Assembly: GCA_036417435.1 (NCBI GenBank)
Contig: CM070919.1
Location: forward strand, 33,968,318 to 34,032,317
Source of the DNA: Inia geoffrensis
Lineage: Eukaryota; Chordata; Mammalia; Artiodactyla; Iniidae
DNA: 64,000 bases
Direction: 5' to 3'
Below, one piece after another: positions 12,290-22,639 of this stretch. Within the stretch, counting starts at the first letter, position 1; each line of letters starts with the position of its first letter. A model generated the notes under the pieces. That model was not told the origin of the DNA. It worked only from the letters and a program-made list of their open reading frames with translations, and did no database searches. A program made the translations under genes and the position numbers.

Positions 12290-13679
12290 ATGAAGGACGA
12301 GATTTTCATAATAAAAAAATTCCTTATATTTTGTGCAAGCATAATATAGGTGCTCAACAAGTGATTATAGACTTAAATTTTTGCCAAACACCTCAGCTTT
12401 TCTTACCCATTTCATCCTCTCCAACTTTATACCTTACATTAGTGCAATCAACTTATCTCAAATTTCGCAGCTGCTAAAATGGACTTCTAGGAAGCAATTC
12501 CATAATTTCTTTGACAATATCATCTAAGTGGATGATAACGTTTGGCTTTTTTTTTTCCATAGGTGTTTGAATTTTATCAGGGACAATGGAATATTGTCCA
12601 AATGTATAATTTCATATGTAATCAGTGGGGGAGAATTTGAGTGTGTGTGTGCATGTGTTTATATGTAAGGAAGTGGTTTTTAATTATATACCTCTCTGAT
12701 ACCCACAGTAGAGGTTAGATGATAAATTACACCATTTATTCATGAGCCTGGCGCCATATATTCCCACAAACATAAACATGGGAAATAGCCCATGGATAAC
12801 AGATGTGGAATGAAGCCTGCTATAGAAGGGATATAGAAAAGGCTTCCCTTTCTTATAGACTGAACTTTCCTTGAACCTTCGTGAGGCCTCCAGAAGATGC
12901 AGCCTGTATTTATAGACAATGTAGGAGGGAAATGTATGATTTGCCTTCTATTTCCAAAAAAACTCCAGTACTAGTACCATGACAGCTGAAGTCAAAACAG
13001 AGGTAACCAACAGAAAGATAAAAAGGGACACAAGCAGACGCAGCACTGAGAGCAAAGAGAGTGATTTTATCATTTCTAATGTATGTTCAGAATAGGAAAA
13101 CTTACAAACCAACACGGTATTTTTTTGTACTAGAAAAGAGTTTTATTAATTAAGCATCTTACAGTATATATTGCCATGAAGAACATGTAAATAAGCAGAA
13201 GTAGGCAAACTTACTTCATTATGTAAAAGCACAAATAGCTGTTTGGCCAACCTAGTGTTTTTGGAAAAGAATTTTGTCATCTTTCCTTGAGAAAGTTACT
13301 TATGAGCACTTTACATAAATACAGTGAAACGGTGTGTTTATGCTTTTTCTTACATATCATTAATAAAAATTTGATTACTTAAAAACTGATTATATATTTG
13401 TGTTTCTTTTATTTTTCATAATGATGTAACATGTGTCTTATCCCGATTGTAAATTCTTATAATTACTTTTTATTCATCATGATGCTATCTATACAGTAAG
13501 TACAAAGGAAATAATTGAAAGCTTGAGTTGAATCAAATCAGGCAGGTTTTTCCCATGCAAAAAATGGAGTTTTACTCTTTGTTACATAATATTTTGACCA
13601 TGGGCTTTTTATCCACCAAAAACTTCCCAACACTTAAAGGAATAGAAGGCAAAATTCAGGGTCAATTTAAAATAGAGAA
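12290..13679. other. Unique non-coding DNA
   Basis: No gene or clear repeat is seen. A short GT-rich patch lies at about 12642-12664. The 62-codon frame at 13528-13716 runs into the hAT-like element and is not supported. Confidence 0.45.
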
Positions 13680-13864
13680 CAGGGATTGTAAGTGTTTTCT
13701 GGTTAGGGCCAGATAATAAATAACTTAAGCTTACTCAGCTCTGCTCTTGTCCCATGAAATCGGCTGTAGACAGTCTTAGCTAGTGGGTGTGGCAGTGTCC
13801 CAACCAATTTTATTGACAAAAACAGAAGACAGGCTGAGTCTGGCCACTGTTTGCCGGCTGTTAG
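13680..13864 (+). mobile_element. Non-autonomous hAT-Charlie-type DNA transposon relic
   Basis: The sequence follows the pattern of a common short hAT-Charlie element from end to end: 'cagggattgtaagtg' as the left end, then 'gggccagataataaataact', 'gctgtagacagtctta', 'gtgggtgtggcagtgtccca', 'attttattgacaaaaacag', 'tctggccactgtttgccggc' as the right end. The left end (cag-gg-ttgtaagtg) and right end (gtttgccggctgttag) are decayed terminal inverted repeats. No transposase is encoded. The subfamily name is not certain. Confidence 0.65.
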
Positions 13865-15957
13865 GCTGTAAGATTACACACTCTGCTAAATAAATTCAAG
13901 CTTAAGCCCGTCCAACTGCAAAAATGCCCCTTTCCTTTTTCCTTTCTTTTTTTTCCCCCCAATCGAGGTCAGTTTCCAGTTATGTTTGACTAAATATCAC
14001 TTGACTGCTTCAGTTATGTGTAATACAGTTATGCATGGAGTTAGGTGTGTTATTCCCATTTTTATATATTCTACACAGGGAACCTATAGAAATGTACCTT
14101 TTATATCCTGATTATAATTAGTTTATTATACGTACAAATTTCTTCTTAAACTTTATTGCAGCTTCACAATCTGTGGGATAAAAGTTATTAGCAGTTCTCC
14201 TTACAGCATGATGGTTTGCTGTGTTTAAATTTATCGTAAAAAGCATCAGTTAGTTCAACATCAACTTGTCATTTGTACCTGTTTCTCCCTCTCTCATTCC
14301 TGATAGCCACATAATTTATTTTGGAAGGTATCTGCTTTGTTTTTTCTATCTCATGGAACTCTTATTTCCAAGATCCACTGCCATAGGGTACAACTTGTTA
14401 ATAAAATTTCATTTCAAAAAAGCCACACATAATGAGAAGCATTTTTAAAAACTAAAAATAAAAATTTGTGTGAATAATTATTGAACTTTGTGTAGGCAAT
14501 CTTTTTACTGAATTGTGTCATTTTTTAAGTTACTCTGAGTTGTGAAACTTGAAATACTATTAAATATAATTTAAAAATATGAACTCTTGGTCATTGCCAT
14601 TGATAAATCTTGTTACTCAGAACTGTTCAAAACAGAGTTAAATACATATATATTTGCATATTTCTGGGTTAAATAAAATAGAAAACTGTGATATGGAGGT
14701 GTAGATTTATCTCTTCTTGAATGTTTTCTTCCAAAATCTCTTACTGATTGGGTACCTACTTCCTTGGAACTCTTACTTGCATTTTGCATCATATTATGTA
14801 ATTTTTGCCTCAAACTTAGTAAGATTTCATTATTATATAAATTCTGCAAGCTTCTGATAGAATGTAAAAGACTGTAACACCTCGTTCAGCCTTAAGGGAA
14901 TATAAGGTAAATAAGATATAGAACACTTAAGTGGATTTATTCAGTTATAATAATTGCCTATTTCTGCATAATTCTTTAGACAAGACATATGGATATCCAA
15001 GCATATCATTAAAGAACATCTAAAATAGTTCTTTCAAATGAATGATATTAAAATATAAGAAAACTAGTTAGGCTAATAAAATCCAACTTGCCCTCAAATT
15101 AATACTGTATAGCTTCAGGATCAGAAATTCTGAGTATTTTTTTTTCTGAGCATACATTTTAACCTAGATTTTAAATTATGATGTCTATGGTAACTGTTGA
15201 AATTTTAGAAGATAAACATTGTATTCTTTCAGAAGTTTGGATCAAAAAAAAATAATGAAATCAAAATGTTCTTCAAAGTCATGGGTATTGCTTCAGGTGA
15301 AAAAAATTTTGATTAAGTATGAGAACTGTAAGGGTCAGTTATGAGCTACAAAAATAGGGCTGTCTTCTCTAATAATATAAACATTTCTTAATTATTTGGG
15401 TGTATAAGAATAAATATTTTGATGCTTTTTATGTTCATCTTGGAAAATATTCATATTTAGATATTCATATTAATACATTTACTCTAGGAATAGCTTTACT
15501 TGTTAATTTAGTAGTTGTACCTATAGCAATAATTATAGTTTTCTTTAAAGGGATATTTTGATATTACTTTTCTTCAGTTTCTTTCTAAAGTAAATCACTT
15601 CATCATTAAACATTTATATCACATTCCTTGAAATGTTGTTTTGCAAGACATCAAGGCACCCAGTAAGCAATAACATTAACATTCCTTTTATATATTTTCA
15701 TTACATTCCATCCAAAGGCCATCTGTTTTACTAAATATTTAATTGTGCTTAAATATATCTTACGAAACTTTTGGTCCTGTGTTATTATAGCCATTTTTTG
15801 TTAGTATTAATTAGTATAATTATGGTCATTGCTGGTATTAATAGTAAGAGCTGATTATTAAATTCTATCTCCAGTGAACTCTCCTGTGGTAGTTTCCCAG
15901 GTCATGTACTTAGTATTGGTTAATTAGTCTGTTTTTCTCCTCCCAGAACACCAGGTT
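13865..15957. other. Unique AT-rich non-coding DNA
   Basis: No gene or repeat is recognised. Small frames at 14266-14448 and 14613-14849 show no domain and are of chance length. Confidence 0.45.
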
Positions 15958-16175
15958 TGTGTGTTGAATTGTGTTCTCCTGAAAAGGTACGTGGATGTCT
16001 TAACCTTAAGTACCTGTGAATTGGACCTTGTTTGGAAATAGGGTCGTTGCTGATACAATCAATTTAAGATGAGGTCATTCTGGATCAGGGTGGGCCCTAG
16101 TCCAATCTTTCTGGTGTAAAAAGAGGAGGAGAGACACAGTGACAGGTGTACAAGGAGAACATCATGTGACAACAG
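15958..16175 (+). repeat. MLT1-type MaLR LTR, 5' part
   Basis: Clear MLT1 landmarks in order: 'gttgaattgtgttctcctga', 'ggaccttgtttggaaatagg', 'taagatgaggtcattctgga', 'gggtgggccctagtccaatc' and 'gagaacatcatgtgacaaca'. The 3' half is missing; L1-like sequence follows directly. Confidence 0.8.
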
Positions 16176-16179
16176 AGGC

Positions 16180-17350
16180 ATGAAGTTTACAAATGGAGAA
16201 CACAAAGAAGTTTTTATAAAGAACTAAGTTACTGAAAGCGACATCAAACAGTCTAAACCATGTATAACTGAAGTCCTTTAGACCGAGGGAGGACAATGTG
16301 GCAGAAAAATAATGTTTACAGGAATAAAGGCAGGAAATTTGCAAATTTGGTGAGACAATGTAAATTGACAGATTCCGTAAGTTCAGAAAATACCTAGCTG
16401 GATAAAAAGAAAGAACCCCATGCCTAGGCAAAGCATAGTCAAGCAACTGAAAATCAAAGACAACATTTTCAAAGCATTGAAAGAAGCATGATACTTTAAA
16501 TAAGGTAAACAACAGTTCAGAAATCTGCTGACAGTTCATTGAAATTGTGGAGGCAGTGTAATAGGATCTTTAAATTGCTGCGAGAAAAACAAAAGCCAAA
16601 ACCTTTGAACCAAGAATTATATCTCCAGCAAGAACATCTGTAAAGAATAATAGTAAAATAAAGACATTTTAGAGTATAAAAATTAAGAGTGAAAACTAAC
16701 AGATTTCGTCACCAGCAGACCTGCAATACAGGAAATGCTAAAGGAAGTTCTTTAGGCTGATGGGAAATGACACAGTTGGAGCTGGCCTAAAATGCATATA
16801 ATACAGCTCAGACAGTGCTGACAGACCAATTTATGGCTTTAAATATTTATATCAGGATAGTATAATAGGTCTAAAATTTTAAAAATGTAAATTTAAAATC
16901 TAGCAAAAGATAATAAAAGACAAATACGCATAGATAATAATGTGTAAAAACAAACAAAATAAAAAGCAACGATAGAGAAAATTACCAAAGATCAATATTG
17001 ATTCCTTGAAGTAATCAACAAAATTGATAACCCATCAGCTAGACTAAGAAATTAGGAGAGAGCACAGAGTAACAGTTATCAATATCAGATATGAGAGGTG
17101 TTTATAATTAAAGAGAACATAGACGTGAAAAAGGGAATAATATGGGAATGTTATAAACAACTTTAGGCCAACAATTTTGTCAACCTAGATGAAAAGGATA
17201 CATCCCTTAAAAAAAATACCATTTACTAAAAATGCTCCTAAAGGAAACAGAAGATATGAAGGTAATTGGAACAAAATAGAGTACTTAGGAATAAATATGA
17301 CAAAAATATTGAAGGCTTTTTGATGGAGAATGTTATATAAATTTATTTAA
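16180..17350 (+). repeat. Decayed L1/HAL1, sense
   Basis: Sense L1/HAL1 text appears in order: 'aatcaaagacaacattttca', 'ccaagaattatatctccagc', 'gtaaaataaagacattttag', 'accagcagacctgcaataca', 'ggaaatgctaaaggaagttc', and further on 'gttataaacaactttaggcc' and 'acctagatgaaaaggataca'. All frames are broken. A 125-codon minus-strand frame at 16162-16539 is an antisense shadow. Region 17350-17985 has no feature I can name. Confidence 0.7.
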
Positions 17351-17989
17351 GTTACTATTCAATAACTTGAGACACATTTTGTTAATAATAAAAACATGCA
17401 AGCACTTCAACGTGAAATTTCTTTTTAAAGTGATCTTTTGATCCAATAAAGTTTTTAATTATAACCTCGATATGAATGTTTGAAGGTTTAATAAGCTAAG
17501 GCTGAATCTGTTATAGAAAAGAAAAGATACTAAATCTGTGATGCGGTTTTATCATATTTACGAGCTAATAAATTAACTTATCTCTCTTTCATGGCTGCTG
17601 GTAGAATACAAAATATTTCTCTGGATTAAAGACAAAGGATCAGTACTCATGACACTGCAAGCAGCAATAGTTTCTCTTACCTCCAAGTCTCATGAAAGGG
17701 ACCAGGAGAGCTTCAGAAGATTTCTGTACATGTAGAGGATTGCATTACCAGTGAAGAACACTGAACTTGGGGAATTCATCTCATTTTATAGCAAGCAGCA
17801 ATTAAGCCCATAATTTGTACTCAAGGGTGAGGTCATTTCATCTCTCAAGGATGCTGATCGCAAACACAACCATGGGGAAGGGCTCTGATAAGGAAGGATC
17901 TGAGACATGCATTTTTGCAAATAGGAACCTGAGAGACCCACGGAGGATCATGGTTTCCAGTATAAGGGTGAAGATGGAATATTGGCTTG

Positions 17990-19096
17990 GAGTTAAACTA
18001 ATTGATCAACAGAACTGAACCGAGTGCCAAAAAGTAGATCCTCACAAATATGGAAACAAGATATGATGCCAGGTTTGGTATTGCAGATAAAAATTTGGAA
18101 AACAGGAATCCAACAAATAGATGGTGCTAGTAAATTGGTTATCTATATAAGGAGAAATGAAATTGGATCTTTACTTAACATTATACTGTAAAATCAGTTC
18201 CAGAGGAGGTAGAGTATTTTATATGAAATAAAACTATTCTAAATTTACAAGAAATATCGTACAAAGCTTTTATGATTGAGAAGGATAGAAAAGGATTTCT
18301 AAACAAGACGTTGCAGAAAGCAACTTTTGGTAAGCATGACTATTCAAATGAAGATACTGTGTTCACCAAATGATACAACAAAAATGGAGAGAATCAAAGG
18401 ATCTTTTCACAAATTAAGAGAATATATTCATAGCACTTTAAACTGATAGAGAATCAAAGTCTGAAAATATAGTTTAATGATTTGTCATGAACGAAGATGT
18501 TTTTAAAAAAAGCTGTAAAGGGAGAGAGAACACAGAGTAAAAGCCATGAAGAGACATACAGGCATTTCACACAGAAAAGAGTACACATTCCGAGATTGGT
18601 CATTTGAATTAGACCTCAGTTTCCTTAGTAATCAAGGGAAAATAGATTAAAACCACAACAGGCACCTTTGTGTAGTTCCCATACCTCAAAAATGAACAAG
18701 TCAGAGACTAAGTGCAAACTTTACGGAATTTTGGGACAGTTTATACTGTTCTGAACACATTAACTCTATCATTACTTAGCTAATGGAAGATGCACATAGC
18801 ATACAAAATCTTGTATATAAGGGGAAATGCATCTAACTGTGCGTGAGATTACATAAAACTGTTTTCAGCAGTATTACTTCTATCGTAAAATATTGGTAGC
18901 AATTCAAATGTCCATTGACAGTAAAACAAATAATTGTCCATTCACAAAATGGAATAATATGCCACAGTGGAAACAAGGGAGCAATAGTTATATAGCTTAA
19001 TATGGATTATCTGGGGGGAAAATGAGTATAAAAAGGTATAGTCACAGAAGAAAATCTACAGTATGATTTTATTTATATCATTTTCAAAATAGTTAT
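17990..19096 (+). repeat. Decayed L1 ORF2 3' part and 3' end, sense
   Basis: The order matches the end of L1 ORF2: 'ttgatcaacagaactgaacc', 'caacaaatagatggtgctag', 'attggatctttacttaaca', 'tagattaaaaccacaacagg', 'gcaattcaaatgtccattga', 'aaatggaataatatgccaca' and 'atagtcacagaagaaaatct'. It may be the same insertion as the L1 at 16.2-17.3 kb. The Tigger relic starts immediately after its end. Confidence 0.7.
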
Positions 19097-19324
19097 AGTT
19101 GACCCTTGAATAATGTGGAGATTAAGGGTGCCCATCCTGGAGCAGTCAGAGATCCATGTACAAGTTTATAGTTAGTTGGCCCTTGTATCAAAGGTAACCC
19201 ATCCACAGATTCAACTCAGGAGGGTGGGTGGGTCTTGTAGAGCTGTAGTACATATTTACTGGAAAAACATCCACGTATAAGTGGACCCATGTGGTTCAAA
19301 CCTGTGTTGTTCAAGGGACATCTG
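19097..19324. mobile_element. Tigger-type (TcMar) DNA transposon relic
   Basis: The left end 'agttgacccttgaataatg' and right end 'gtgttgttcaagggacatct' form decayed terminal inverted repeats. A TA dinucleotide precedes the left end (19096-19097), as expected for Tc1/mariner TA targets. Internal text such as 'cccatccacagattcaactc' and 'cacgtataagtggacccatg' is typical of short Tigger/MER2-like elements. No transposase is encoded. From 19325 to about 19740 I see nothing nameable. Confidence 0.7.
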
Positions 19325-19739
19325 TGCATCTATTATACATCATGAGACAAAAATTTCAAAGCAAGAAAATAATTAGCACGAAGTTCATGGCAGTAAAGCC
19401 TTCAGTGAAAAGAGGGCACTTCAGTGGTATTTGTAGATTTTTCTATTCAGCTTGGTGTTGGTTACATGAGTGTTTCCACTGCAAGCAATCATAGAAATAT
19501 CATCCATGTGTGTTATATATTTTCTCTTTTATGGCTGTAAATAAAGAGGAAGTAAGGAAGGGTTCATTGAATGCTGGGCAGGATGGGTGAATCATTTATA
19601 GCCATATTTTTGTGATATTTTTGAATACCAAAGTAGAAAAAAAAAGTTTTCAGACAGTAGAACAAAATAGACCTAAAAGTAACATGCACTAAAATGTAAT
19701 TAAAGTCAGTTAGCCATCCTATACGATGGAAGCTAAGAT

Positions 19740-20200
19740 GACAGTAGAGCAAAATTTTCTATGCACTAGGAAAATTGCCTCAAAGCCTAGAATTCTATGC
19801 CAATTAAATATACAGTAAGAGGCTGCTTACATTCCATATTCACTTTTTGAGAATTTTTTTGAGAAAATGTTTAAGCAAAATAAAAATGAATATATTCTTT
19901 GCAATAAACATTAGAATTGACCAAGGAATGACACAAGAGATCAAGTTCAGTGTAAGAACTAAGCTAATGTTTTAGGTATTATTTGACATAAGTTAGAAAA
20001 GAACTCATTTGGCCCAAGAAGAGTATCTTTAGAAAGAAAAGTGGAATTATTTTTATTTAAAAGGTGGTATAAGCAAAAGCCTGGCAAATCTCAGTGATTG
20101 GTAAAGAAGGCATAACAAAGATAAAAAGAAAGGCTGCATGATGAAGTCATGATCCAGAATAGAAAAACAACCCAAAATGTGGCATCGTTTGAGCAAAGGA
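19740..20200 (+). repeat. Possible decayed HAL1/L1 fragment
   Basis: The sequence 'gcctagaattctatgccaat' followed by 'taaatatacagtaag' resembles the HAL1/L1 segment also seen at 16.6 and 28.6 kb. Support beyond this is thin. Confidence 0.3.
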
Positions 20201-20307
20201 GTCTTGTAAGAAATAAGAGGGCCTTATAGCCCTGACAACAGGAACAAATCCGTGTCACTGTAACAACATTTTCATCAAGTTATGATGTTGATCTCAGGGT
20301 ATTGCGT

Positions 20308-20323
20308 GGGGGGGGGGGGGGGG
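20308..20323 (+). repeat. Homopolymer run of 16 G
   Basis: An uninterrupted run of 16 guanines sits in otherwise AT-rich DNA. A tract this long can form a G-quadruplex and is prone to sequencing error, so the exact count is uncertain. Confidence 0.9.
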
Positions 20324-20675
20324 TTGCAGAGAGACTCTACAGTGAGTAATAATTTGCTGTGTACTTTGCTAATATTATATTATATTAATGCCATTTCACT
20401 CTTTCCAAGTCTTGAATATTACTAATTGGGGATGCACAATAGAATAGAAAGCTTTGAATCCTGACAAGAAAAAAATTTACACCAGTGGATTGAAATTTTT
20501 CAGGTGTAAGAAAGAAATGAGTGAAGCAGGGTAATGCTAACTAGGGTGAACTGGACAGTTATTAAGATATAGACGACAGAATTTGGAAGGTGGTTGGAGA
20601 AGTGAGGCTGAAAAAAGAAAATGTAATGTCCTTATCTTACATATTGAGAAGTTTAAAAAGTTTAAGAAGTATAAG

Positions 20676-21048
20676 TGTTATTGACTAAATGTTTGTGTAG
20701 CTCCCAGAATTCATATGTTGAAACCCTAACCTCCAATGGGATGGTATTTGGAGATGGGGCCATGAGAAGGTAATTCCAGGTAGATGTGGGCATGAGGGTG
20801 GTGATCTCATGATGGGATTCGTGTCTTATAAGTAGAGACACCAGAAAGTTGGCTCTCTCTATACCCTGTGAGGACACAAACAAAAGGTGACCACCTGCAA
20901 GCCAGGAAGAGGGCTTCACCAGAAACTGAATGGGCCACATTTTTATCTTGGATCTCCCAGCCTCCAGAACTGTAAGAAATAAATTTCTATTATTTAAGCC
21001 ACTCAGTTTATGGTATTTTTGTTATGGCAGCCTGAGCAGATTAAGACA
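20676..21048 (+). repeat. MaLR-type LTR (near full length)
   Basis: The span begins TGTTATTG and ends AAGACA. It carries the same landmarks as the LTR at 11.9 kb: 'agaattcatatgttgaaacc', 'gggatggtatttggagatgg', 'cccagcctccagaactgtaa', 'gaaataaatttctattattt' (with AATAAA) and 'tatggtatttttgttatggc'. A 92-codon minus-strand frame at 20662-20940 is an antisense shadow of the LTR. From 21050 to 21805 I see nothing nameable. Confidence 0.8.
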
Positions 21049-21822
21049 AAAATCTTAAGTATTTTATGTAAAATTACAAATGCAATGATTAGAAAAAGTA
21101 AAATTGACAATAAACATGGCTAAATAATAGGAGGGAGAGGTGAAAATTGAATACATTTTAAAAATCCAGTTATTTCACTGCAGCCTATAAATGGATGATG
21201 TTTATAGCTGGTAAACCAAACAGCACTATAACCATGATATTTAGGTAGTCTTTATATATCATCTGATTTTAAAGAGTTGCTGAAGTCTTTATGTATCATC
21301 CCTAGTGTGCGTCACTTTGAATCAAAAAAGGAAAATAGAACATGCAGAATGCAGCATTATCAATGGCTTTGTGAGAGAGATTTTGCATAAACGTGGATTA
21401 TAAACCCCTGAAAGTATGAGAGCTGCCTTGTTGAATCCCTTGCATCTCATCATAATACATAACAGAGTGTTTTGCAAGTGGTGGGGTTTTACAAATGCTG
21501 CTGACATCCAAAGTTTATGTTAATAGGGAGATAGATGCTGCAGGATGCCACACAAGATTTGTGATCTTTGTGGTTTTTTGGTGCAAATGCTTAGGTAGGG
21601 ACAAAAAATTGATCAGTTTGGAGCCTAGCTCATTAAATTAATAATGAAAGCCAGGGATACTGGGACCATAGATTCTGTCATTTCCCTTTATAAATGAGAA
21701 AAACAATACGAATGCTTATGACTTTAGGGGAAGTAAAAATTATTAAAACCTAGACTTGCCTTGTGAAAGTTAACTCATCATGGACATAAAACCTAATCAA
21801 CTTTTTAATTCTATTTCTTCTT

Positions 21823-22129
21823 CTTTTTTTTTTTTTAACATCTTTATTGGAGTATAATTGCTTTACAATGGTGTGTTAGTTTCTGCTTTATAACAAAGTG
21901 AATCAGCTATACATATACATATATCCCCATATCCCCTCCCTCTTGCGTCTCCCTCCCACCCTCCCTATCCCACCCCTCTAGGTGGTCACAAAGCACCGAG
22001 CTGATCTCCCTGTGCTATGCGTCTGCTTCCCACTAGCTATCTGTTTTACATTTGGTAGTGTATATATGCCCATGCCACTCTCTCACTTCGTCCCAGCTTA
22101 CCCTTCCCCCTCCCCGTGTCCTCAAGTCC
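21823..22129 (-). mobile_element. 5'-truncated young L1 3' UTR with perfect TSD
   Basis: A T-rich run (the antisense poly(A) tail) is followed by 'catctttattggagtataat', 'tgctttacaatggtgtgtta', 'gtttctgctttataacaaag' and a C-rich 3' UTR typical of cetartiodactyl L1. A perfect 15-bp target-site duplication, ATTCTATTTCTTCTT, lies at 21808-21822 and 22130-22144, which fixes both ends exactly. Only about 300 bp of the L1 3' end was inserted; no coding sequence is present. Low divergence and the intact TSD suggest a comparatively recent event. Confidence 0.9.
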
Positions 22130-22429
22130 ATTCTATTTCTTCTTAAGTGACTTTAATTGCCAATTCTTGTCAACAAGGACAGACCTTGCATTTTAAATGA
22201 AATGATGCAAAGCCTATTAAATGCTGCCTTGAAATTCCAAAATATTTCATATGCGTGGAGAGCAATAGCTGTAGTGGTCTTGGCTTCTACAGTGAAGCAA
22301 AAGCGTTACACAATATTCAATACTTCAGATATTCTCAGGAAAGCTATACACTGAAAATGCATATTTCATGAAAGACTTGCATTTTTTTAAATGAAATCTA
22401 TCATGAGCTTACATTTAAAAATTAAAATT

Positions 22430-22637
22430 GGGCTTCCCTGGTGGCGCAGTGGTTGGGAGTCCGCCTGCCGATGCAGGGGACGCGGGTTCGTGCCCCGGTC
22501 CGGGAAGATCCCATATGCCGCGGAGCGGCTGGGCCCGTGAGCCGTGGCCGCTGAGCCTGCGCGTCCGGAGCCTGGGCTCCGCAGCGGGAGAGGCCACAAC
22601 AGTGAGAGGCCCGCGTACCGCAAAAAAAAAAAAAAAA
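22430..22637 (+). repeat. CHR SINE (cetacean type)
   Basis: Starts GGGCTTCCCTGG and ends in a poly(A) tail. The tRNA-like A box TGGCGCAGTGG is at 22442-22452 and the B box GGTTCGTGCCC at 22485-22495; these are the internal RNA polymerase III promoter. The GC-rich body follows. The AT-rich flanks (aaaattaaaatt / aaattataatta) give only an imperfect duplication. Open frames on both strands at 22387-22750 are readings through this SINE, not genes. Confidence 0.95.
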
Positions 22638-22639
22638 TT

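Noticed and set aside
16162..16539. 125-codon minus-strand frame
   Set aside because: Antisense to MLT1/L1 relic sequence.
22430..22637. A functional tRNA gene because of A and B boxes
   Set aside because: The boxes belong to the tRNA-derived head of the CHR SINE; the sequence cannot fold as a complete tRNA and is present in many copies.
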